Source: Burkholderiaceae bacterium
GTDB taxonomy: Bacteria; Pseudomonadota; Gammaproteobacteria; Burkholderiales; Burkholderiaceae_C
Direction of reading: 5' to 3'
Length of the DNA: 6,158 bases
Assembly (NCBI GenBank): GCA_013693755.1
Contig: CP059256.1
Span: 1,417,488 to 1,423,645, forward strand
Made by a program: the position numbers and the translations under genes. Below, one piece after another: positions 1-4,590 of this stretch. The notes below the pieces were generated by a model. The model did not search any database. It saw only the letters and a program-made list of their open reading frames with translations, and had not been told where the DNA came from. Every line of letters begins with the position of its first letter. Position 1 is the stretch's first letter.

Positions 1-77
1 TTCGGCCGATGCGGCGAGGCCGGCTGCGCGCTCGCGCGCACGCCAGCGCGCGGGTCGGGTGCGGCTGGGGTGTTCAT
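1..77 (-). CDS. 5' end of a further gene in the lipid-modification operon, product unknown (partial)
   Basis: An ATG at 77-75 overlaps the TGA stop of the methyltransferase gene (76-74) in an ATGA arrangement, and the frame stays open to the window edge. It gives 25 complete codons, starting MNTPAAPDPRAGV and ending in an Ala/Pro/Arg-rich stretch. The same ATGA overlap joins the two upstream genes of the cluster, and the first bases (ATGAACACC) match those of the DUF1365 gene. I see no strong Shine-Dalgarno, so initiation would depend on translational coupling. Too little is visible to name a product. From known relatives of this cluster, an MFS transporter or a small DUF2878/DUF3833-type membrane or lipoprotein would be usual, but nothing here identifies one. 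A low-complexity N-terminus of this kind could also be chance reading frame in GC-rich DNA. Confidence 0.5.
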   Translation of the reverse strand, partial: MNTPAAPDPRAGVRASAQPASPHRP

Positions 78-1285
78 GGCTTTTGCAGCGTGTACTGCAC
101 GACGTCGCAGTTGGCTTCGTCGAACGCCGCTTCGCAGTAGGCGAGGTAGAACTCCCAGGTGCGGATGAAGCGCTCGTCGAAGCCCAGCGCCTGCACCCGC
201 GTGCGCTCGGCGAGGAAGCGTTCGCGCCAGCGGCGCAGGGTCTCGGCGTAGTCCGCGCCGAAGGCGAATTCGTCCACCACGCGCAGCCCTGCGGCTTCGG
301 CGTGGCGGCGGAATTCACGCGGGCAGGGCAGGCAGCCGCCGGGGAAGATGTACTGCTGGATGAAGTCGGTCGAGCCGACGTAGCGTGGCCAGAGTTCGTC
401 GGCGATCACGATGCTCTGGATGCAGGCCCGACCGCCCGACTTGAGCAGCCGCGCCACGGTGGCGAAGTAGGTGGGCCAGTATTCGCGGCCCACGGCCTCG
501 ACCATTTCGATGGAGAGAATCGCGTCGAAGGCGCCGTCGGCGATGTCGCGGTAGTCCTGCAGCCGCAGGTCGGCGGTCTGGCCCGTCCAGGCCAGGCGGG
601 CGCGGGCGTAGCCGAGCTGCTCGGTGGAGAGCGTCACGCCGGTGACCTGCGCGCTGAACTCCACCGCCGCCATCTCGGCCAGCGCGCCCCAGCCGCAGCC
701 GATTTCCAGCACCCGGTCGCCGCTTTGCACGCCGGCCATGCGCAGCGCGCGCCGCACCTTGGCGTGCTGGGCCTGGGCCAGCGGCTGGTCGAAATCGCCG
801 TCGAACCAGGCGCTGGAATAGTTCATCGTGCCGTCGAGCCAGAGCTCGTAGAAAGCATTGCCCAGGTCGTAATGCGCGTGGATGTTGCGCCGGCTGTTGG
901 CGCGGGTGTTGCGGTTGAGCAGGTGGCGCAGCCGGTACGCCGCGCGGCCCCACCAGTGGCCGTAGATCACGTCCTCCACCTCGCGGCGGTTGCGCACCAG
1001 CACGCGCAGCAGGTCGGCCAGGTTGGGGGTGGTCCACTCGCCGGCGATGTAGCCCTCGGCAAAGCCGATGTCGCCGGACTTGAGCGCGCGCGCGCACGGC
1101 GCCCAGCTGCGCAGCGTGAGGGCCGCATGCGGCGCGGCGCCGGAGCCGAAGCAGTGGCTGCGGCCATCGGGCAGTTGCACGGTGAGCGTGCCGTGGCGCA
1201 GACGCTGCAACAGGCGCAACACGCTGCGCGCCGCCGCGGGCGCGTCCGAGGGCAGGGTGAAGGTCGGGGCGGTGGTGCTGTTCAT
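74..1285 (-). CDS. Cyclopropane-fatty-acid-synthase-family SAM methyltransferase (COG2230)
   Basis: This 403-residue protein should transfer a methyl group from S-adenosylmethionine to the double bond of unsaturated acyl chains in membrane phospholipids, acting at the inner face of the cytoplasmic membrane. An N-terminal lipid-binding region of about 130 residues precedes the conserved HAHYDLGNAFYELWLDGTM block (136-154). The Rossmann methyltransferase fold follows, with SAM motif I VLEIGCGWG at 192-200, then SIEMVEAVG (258-266), IFPGGCLP (313-320) and FGADYAETL (342-350). Length fits the family (E. coli Cfa is 382). By alignment from memory, the E. coli bicarbonate ligands Cys139 and His266 are Ser158 and Gln290 here, while the Glu, Ile and Tyr ligands are kept (Glu263, Ile292, Tyr346). 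This suggests a methyl-branching enzyme rather than a true cyclopropane synthase. The ATG at 1285 lacks a clear Shine-Dalgarno. It was chosen because homology begins soon after it, and the open frame further upstream overlaps the DUF1365 gene. It lies 59 bp downstream of that gene. Confidence 0.93.
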   Translation of the reverse strand: MNSTTAPTFTLPSDAPAAARSVLRLLQRLRHGTLTVQLPDGRSHCFGSGAAPHAALTLRSWAPCARALKSGDIGFAEGYIAGEWTTPNLADLLRVLVRNRREVEDVIYGHWWGRAAYRLRHLLNRNTRANSRRNIHAHYDLGNAFYELWLDGTMNYSSAWFDGDFDQPLAQAQHAKVRRALRMAGVQSGDRVLEIGCGWGALAEMAAVEFSAQVTGVTLSTEQLGYARARLAWTGQTADLRLQDYRDIADGAFDAILSIEMVEAVGREYWPTYFATVARLLKSGGRACIQSIVIADELWPRYVGSTDFIQQYIFPGGCLPCPREFRRHAEAAGLRVVDEFAFGADYAETLRRWRERFLAERTRVQALGFDERFIRTWEFYLAYCEAAFDEANCDVVQYTLQKP

Positions 1286-1290
1286 GGCGA

Positions 1291-1311
1291 GGGCGGGGCG
1301 TCGGGGGTGGG
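1291..1311 (+). other. G-quadruplex-type motif just before the methyltransferase start
   Basis: Four G runs of 3, 4, 5 and 3 bases, separated by loops of 1, 4 and 1 bases, lie on the plus strand five bases upstream of the methyltransferase start codon. The plus strand is the template for this operon, so the mRNA here is C-rich and carries no Shine-Dalgarno. The pattern fits the usual G3+N1-7 rule. In DNA this GC-rich some matches are expected by chance, so a function is only suggested. Confidence 0.35.
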
Positions 1312-1344
1312 TGGATGGCGGGAGCGGGGCGGCTGCTCTGCTGT

Positions 1345-2163
1345 TCAGCCCTGGCGCGTCACGGCCTGGGCCGGCGGCTCGGGCTTGGAATGGAAGGGCA
1401 CGCGCGCCAGCCACAGCCTCAGCGCATGCCAGTGAATGCGGGCGATCACGCCGAAGCTCTGCGCGGGGTAGCGCCAGAACGCGCGGCGCAGCGCGGCGGC
1501 GCTGGCGGGCTCGAGCGCACCGCTGAGCGCGGTCTGGATCAGCGGGCCGTCCCCGTCGTCGTGCTCCACACGGGCGACGATGCGCTCCACCCCGTCGTGC
1601 TGCGTGCGCAGGAAGCGGAAGCGGTAGCGCCCCTCCACCTTGCAGAAGGGCGAGACATGGAACACCTTGCGCGCGCTGAGCTCCGCGCCCCAGCGCGGCG
1701 CATCGAGCAGGTAGCAGTGCCGTTCGCCGAAGGTGTTGTTCACCTCGGCCACGATGGCGCGCAGGCTGCCGTCCGCCCGGTGCGCATACCAGAAACTCAT
1801 CGGTTTGAAGGCATAACCGAGCACCCGCGGATAGGTCTGCAGCCAGACCTCGCCGTCGGCGTCGTCCACGCCCTCGGCGGCCAGCAGGTCTTCGAGCCAA
1901 CCGAGCGCACCGCCGCGTTCGGCGCCGCGGCCGTCACCGTGGTCGCGCTCGTCGAAGCCGAGCCGGCCCGCGCGGTTCAGCGGCAGGGCCAGCGCCGCCT
2001 CGGGGCGGGCGCGCAGCGTGCGCATGGGCAGCATCAGAAAGTAGGTCGGGTAGGCGAAGGCATGGTGCGTGGGCCGCAGCCGGGTGTGGCGCACCTCGCC
2101 GAAGCCGAGCAGCGCGGTCGGCCCCGCGGGCGCGGTGGGTGCCGGGGCGGGCTGGGTGTTCAT
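1345..2163 (-). CDS. DUF1365 family protein (COG3496)
   Basis: This 272-residue protein has the blocks typical of DUF1365: GEVRHTRLRPTHHAFAYP near the N-terminus (22-39), GYAFKPMSFWYAH (116-128), the signature AEVNNTFGERHCYLL (139-153), KVFHVSPF (167-173 region), and HWHALRLWL near the C-terminus (244-252). No biochemical activity is firmly established for the family. It is repeatedly found between a COG2907 FAD protein and a CFA-type methyltransferase, so it is inferred to help modify fatty acyl chains. I see no signal peptide or clear membrane segment. The ATG at 2163 overlaps the TGA of the upstream FAD gene (ATGA), which decides the start and implies translational coupling; the Shine-Dalgarno is weak. 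Residues 74-105 are an acidic, Gly-rich stretch that looks like a family-variable loop. Confidence 0.93.
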   Translation of the reverse strand: MNTQPAPAPTAPAGPTALLGFGEVRHTRLRPTHHAFAYPTYFLMLPMRTLRARPEAALALPLNRAGRLGFDERDHGDGRGAERGGALGWLEDLLAAEGVDDADGEVWLQTYPRVLGYAFKPMSFWYAHRADGSLRAIVAEVNNTFGERHCYLLDAPRWGAELSARKVFHVSPFCKVEGRYRFRFLRTQHDGVERIVARVEHDDGDGPLIQTALSGALEPASAAALRRAFWRYPAQSFGVIARIHWHALRLWLARVPFHSKPEPPAQAVTRQG

Positions 2164-3497
2164 GCGGCCTGCGCCTGCGCGCCCACGGGTGCGGCGGCTT
2201 CGGCGGCGAGCAGGGCGCGCGCCGCAGCCAGGCCCGCCTGCAGGCCGTCTTCGTGAAAGCCGTAGCCCATCCACGCGCCGGCATACCAGGTGTGGGCCTG
2301 GCCTTGCAGCGTGTGCAGGCGGCGCTGCGCGGCAATGGCTGCGAGGTCGAACACCGGGTGCGCATAGTCGATGCGCTGCAGCACCTGCGCCGGGTCGATG
2401 GGCCGCACCGGGTTGAGCGAGACGATCACCGGCTGCGCGAAGGGCAGCGGCTGCAGCCGGTTGAGCAGGTAGTGCAGGCAGACGCGGTGGCGCTCGGTGC
2501 CGTCTTCGGCGGCGCGCTCGTAGTTCCAGGCCGCCCAGGCGCGCTCGCGCGTGGGCAGCACCGAGGTGTCGGTGTGCAGCACGGCGAGGTTGCGCTGGTA
2601 GCCGATGGCACCCAGCAGCGCGCGCTCGTCGTCGCTGGGCGCGGCCAGCAAGGCCAGCGCCTGGTCCGAATGCGTGGCCAGCACCAGGCGGTCGAACACC
2701 TCGCTGCCTGCGGCGGTGAACACCCGCACGCCGCCGCGCGGCTGCGCGGGGTGGCGCTCGATGCGGGTCACCGGCGTGGCCAGGCGCGCATCGCGCAGGC
2801 CCGCGACGATGGCCTGCACATACTGCCGCGCACCGCCGGCCACCGTCCACCACTGCGGCCGGTCGCTGATCTGCAGCAGGCCGTGGTTGTGGCAGAAGCG
2901 GATCATCGTGGCCACCGGAAAGCGCAGCATCTGCGCGGTCGGGCAGCTCCAGATGCAGCCCAGCATGGGCAGCAGGTAGCCGTCGCGGAACTCGGTGCCG
3001 AAGCCCTCGGCGTCGAGCCAGTCGCCCAGCGGCTGGGTGAGTTGTGCGTCCGCGCCGGTGCGGGCGAGTGCGGTGGCGCGGCGGTTGAAGCGTAGCAGGT
3101 CGGTCAGCATGCGCCAGAAGCGCGGCCGCAGCAGGTTGCTGCGCTGGGCGAACACGGTGTCGAGGTTGGAGCCGCTCCACTCCAGCGCGCCGCGGCCGAA
3201 CACGCCGGCCGCCTGCACGGAGAACGACATGTCGGACTTGGCGGTGGGAATGCCCAGCTCGGCAAAGAGCGCGATCAGCCCCGGGTAGGTGCGCTCGTTG
3301 AACACCAGGAAGCCGGTGTCCACACCGTGGGTGACGGGCCGGCCGTCGGGGCCGGGCAGGGTCACGTCCACGGTGTTCGTGTGGCCGCCGAAATAGGGGC
3401 CGGCCTCGAACAGGGTGACCTCGGCGTGGTCCCTGAGCCGGTGGGCGGCCGCGAGGCCCGAGATGCCCGAGCCGACGATGGCGACGCGCGGCTTCAT
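2160..3497 (-). CDS. FAD-dependent amine-oxidase-like oxidoreductase (COG2907)
   Basis: This 445-residue flavoprotein is the first gene of the lipid cluster. The N-terminus has a classic FAD/NAD Rossmann motif (VAIVGSGISGLAAAHRL, 5-21; GxGxxG at 9-14), with the ribose-binding acidic residue at Glu31 in TLFEAGPYFGGHTNTV. These are followed by DTGFLVFNERTYPGL (60-74) and a C-terminal FAD-closing segment, WYAGAWMGYGFHEDGLQAG (404-422). HYLLNRLQPL (342-351) is typical of the COG2907 subgroup. The probable role is desaturation or oxidation of a modified acyl chain, possibly the methylated product of the downstream enzyme; the substrate is inferred, not shown. The start at 3497 is supported by a strong GGAGGT (3503-3508) five bases upstream and by homology beginning at the first residues. 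The frame is open further up (GTG at 3650), but that stretch is low complexity. The stop overlaps the DUF1365 start by four bases. Confidence 0.93.
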   Translation of the reverse strand: MKPRVAIVGSGISGLAAAHRLRDHAEVTLFEAGPYFGGHTNTVDVTLPGPDGRPVTHGVDTGFLVFNERTYPGLIALFAELGIPTAKSDMSFSVQAAGVFGRGALEWSGSNLDTVFAQRSNLLRPRFWRMLTDLLRFNRRATALARTGADAQLTQPLGDWLDAEGFGTEFRDGYLLPMLGCIWSCPTAQMLRFPVATMIRFCHNHGLLQISDRPQWWTVAGGARQYVQAIVAGLRDARLATPVTRIERHPAQPRGGVRVFTAAGSEVFDRLVLATHSDQALALLAAPSDDERALLGAIGYQRNLAVLHTDTSVLPTRERAWAAWNYERAAEDGTERHRVCLHYLLNRLQPLPFAQPVIVSLNPVRPIDPAQVLQRIDYAHPVFDLAAIAAQRRLHTLQGQAHTWYAGAWMGYGFHEDGLQAGLAAARALLAAEAAAPVGAQAQAA

Positions 3498-3502
3498 CGC
3501 GC

Positions 3503-3508
3503 ACCTCC
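3503..3508 (-). promoter_or_regulatory. Ribosome binding site of the FAD oxidoreductase gene
   Basis: GGAGGT on the minus strand, five bases before the ATG at 3497. It is the strongest Shine-Dalgarno of the cluster and fixes the start over the upstream GTG at 3650. Confidence 0.8.
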
Positions 3509-3528
3509 GGCCGGGGCCGAATACAAAG

Positions 3529-3627
3529 CTGCTGCGAAGCACCCTGGGGGAAGGAGGGAGGGAGGGAGGAGGAGAACCGCCCTGGGGCTTGGCCGCGCCG
3601 GAGGTGGGCGCGCAGGCTTCGCAGCAG
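3529..3627. repeat. 12-bp perfect inverted repeat enclosing a 75-bp loop
   Basis: CTGCTGCGAAGC at 3529-3540 is exactly complementary to GCTTCGCAGCAG at 3616-3627. The pair encloses the polypurine tract and two copies of CCCTGGGG (3542-3549 and 3580-3587). In the leftward transcript it would form a GC-rich stem ending about 20 bases before the Shine-Dalgarno of the FAD gene. It could be a leader RNA structure, a bipartite protein site, or a degenerate small MITE-like element of 99 bp. I see no target-site duplication. Confidence 0.6.
3546..3576 (+). repeat. Polypurine tract with GGGA repeats (G-quadruplex/mirror repeat)
   Basis: An uninterrupted purine run of 31 bases begins GGGGGAAGG and continues as tandem GGGA units. 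Bases 3552-3570 form a 19-base perfect mirror repeat centred on 3561. Four G runs (5, 3, 3, 3) with short A-containing loops satisfy a G-quadruplex pattern on the plus strand, the template of the operon. The mRNA would carry the matching pyrimidine tract. It sits within the loop of the 12-bp inverted repeat. Confidence 0.6.
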
Positions 3628-3801
3628 GAAAACCGGGGCGCGGCATTCACCGCGCTTGTGCACTGGGAGCGCCGCGGCGGCCGCAGAGTTCCGCGTTTGC
3701 ACCGCCTCCGGCGTGTAAAGTTTCGTGAACCCGCCCCCGCTTGGGGTGGCGCTGCCGGCGTGATCCATGAACGCTCCGTAGTGTTGTTTGCGAAACAGTC
3801 T

Positions 3802-3831
3802 TTTTGTGACTGTGTAGTCGCATTATGAACA
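3802..3831. repeat. Copy B of a repeated upstream element (TTTTGTGACTG-N10-TTATGAACA)
   Basis: On the plus strand TTTTGTGACTG (3802-3812) is followed after 10 bases by TTATGAACA (3823-3831). Both words recur in the same order and orientation at 4487-4512, upstream of the peroxidase gene, there 6 bases apart. This copy lies between the peroxidase stop and the FAD operon. Its left half also pairs with 3795-3800 to form a 6-bp stem, too weak to call as a terminator. Confidence 0.55.
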
Positions 3832-3838
3832 CGGAGGC

Positions 3839-4470
3839 TCAGCGCATGGCAAGTTGTTTTTCGATTTCCCTGACGAAGGAACGGTCTTCCGGCCCGGTCA
3901 TGCTGCTGTAGGCATCGACCACGCGGCCGTCGCGGGCGATCAGGTATTTGTAGAAGTTCCAGCGCGGCCGCGTGCCGGTGGCCTGGGCGAGCTGGCGAAA
4001 CAGCGGGTTGGCCTGGTCGCCGGTGACGTGGCTGGCCACGAACATGGGGAATTTCACGCCGTAGGTGTTCTCGCAGAACTCGGCGATCTTGCGGTTGCTG
4101 TCGGCTTCCTGGTTGAAGTCGTTGGACGGGAAGCCCAGCACCACCAGCCCGCGGTCCTTGTAGCGGGCGTACAGCGCCTCGAGCCCTTTGTATTGCGGCG
4201 TGAAACCGCAGAAGCTCGCGGTGTTGACCACCAGCACCACCTGCCCGGCGTACTGGCAGAGGTTCTGCGGCTTCTCATCCTGCAGCCGCGCCATGGTGTG
4301 GTTGAGGATGGCGGGGCAGGTGGCCGACGGGGTTGCGGCCGCAGCCGGTGCGGGGCGGCAGCCGGCGCGGACTGCGCCAGCGCCGGGCCCGCCGCGAGCA
4401 GGGCCAGGGCCATCAGCGCCGCCTGCGGGCGACGGCGCGCGGCATGAGCGAAGGAGCGAAGGTTCGGCAT
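3839..4470 (-). CDS. Glutathione peroxidase family protein, secreted, with an apparent frameshift
   Basis: The protein is a thiol peroxidase of the GPx family that reduces hydrogen or lipid hydroperoxides, probably using thioredoxin. The body (stop at 3839) has NTASFCGFT with the peroxidatic Cys, LGFPSNDFNQE with the catalytic Gln, IAEFCENTYGVKFP with the likely resolving Cys, and WNFYKYLI with the catalytic Trp-Asn. The ATG at 4470, behind a GGAGAG Shine-Dalgarno, starts a clear signal peptide: basic ARRRPQ, then ALMALALLAAG, then a PALA-QS cleavage site. That frame is not the catalytic frame. Adding one base in the GGGG at 4352-4355 joins them into a 210-residue protein (peroxidatic Cys88, Gln121, Cys133, Trp171, Asn172; cleavage after Ala32). 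As written, the signal frame runs to a stop at 4054, and the catalytic frame has only a TTG (4513) or the internal ATG at 4294 to start from. This is either a sequencing error or a real lesion. Confidence 0.85.
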
Positions 4471-4471
4471 G

Positions 4472-4505
4472 AAACTCTCCAAATCGTTTTGTGACTGGAG
4501 AGTTT
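4472..4505. promoter_or_regulatory. 10-bp inverted repeat over the peroxidase ribosome binding site
   Basis: AAACTCTCCA (4472-4481) is exactly complementary to TGGAGAGTTT (4496-4505), with 14 bases between. Read on the minus strand, the second arm contains the GGAGAG Shine-Dalgarno (4475-4480), four bases before the ATG. In the transcript this would be a hairpin hiding the ribosome binding site; in DNA it could be a dimeric operator. It overlaps copy A of the repeated element. Confidence 0.6.
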
Positions 4506-4512
4506 ATGAACA
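4487..4512. repeat. Copy A of the repeated upstream element (TTTTGTGACTG-N6-TTATGAACA)
   Basis: TTTTGTGACTG (4487-4497) and TTATGAACA (4504-4512) repeat the words found at 3802-3831 in the same orientation, so the peroxidase gene is bracketed by the two copies. On the minus strand the element reads TGTTCATAA then CAGTCACAAAA. The CATAA core may be part of a -10 box, but this is not certain. Confidence 0.55.
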
Positions 4513-4590
4513 ATCGCCCGCGCTGTCCTGGTGCCGGCGATGACCCTGGTGCGCGCCGAAGTTTGGGCCCCGGCGGCTTTGTTCACAGCT

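Larger units (their letters stand above)
3498..3838. other. 341-bp non-coding leader between peroxidase and lipid operon
   Basis: No gene is supported here. Reading leftward from the peroxidase stop, it holds: the TTATGAACA/TTTTGTGACTG repeat copy (3802-3831), partly folded into a small ACAGTC/GACTGT hairpin (3795-3813); a less GC-rich patch (about 3710-3830), where a promoter of the FAD operon is most likely; a 12-bp inverted repeat (3529-3540 with 3616-3627) enclosing a polypurine tract; and the Shine-Dalgarno. On the minus strand CATAAT (near 3822-3827) resembles a -10 box with TTGCCA as a possible -35, but the spacer would be 19 bases, so no promoter is called firmly. An ATG at 3768 opens a very long frame that is an out-of-frame reading of the FAD gene. 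Confidence 0.6.

Noticed and set aside
59..3095. Long plus-strand open frames (for example 59-1435, 1315-2256, 2139-3095)
   Set aside because: They are antisense to clearly homologous minus-strand genes. Their products are Ala/Arg/Gly/Val-rich with no recognisable motif, as expected from GC-rich codon bias.
3498..3650. N-terminal extension of the FAD protein from GTG 3650
   Set aside because: The extra 51 residues are low complexity and cover the polypurine tract. The ATG at 3497 has a strong Shine-Dalgarno and begins right at the Rossmann fold.
1345..3768. Single 807-residue minus-strand frame suggesting a fusion upstream of DUF1365
   Set aside because: Only the last 272 residues resemble a protein family. 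The rest is the wrong frame of the FAD gene and its leader, and the ATG at 2163 with an ATGA overlap is the natural start.
3795..3813. Rho-independent terminator after the peroxidase gene
   Set aside because: The ACAGTC/GACTGT stem is only six pairs, half of them A-T, and is followed by only three Ts. It is better treated as part of the repeated element.
4471..4513. TTG at 4513 as the real start of the peroxidase
   Set aside because: The resulting first ~50 residues are an out-of-frame reading of an obvious signal peptide, and the start lacks a supporting ribosome binding site compared with ATG 4470.
4506..4590. Terminator between htpG and the peroxidase gene
   Set aside because: Short complementary arms such as ATCGCC/GGCGAT exist, but no strong stem followed by a T run is seen.
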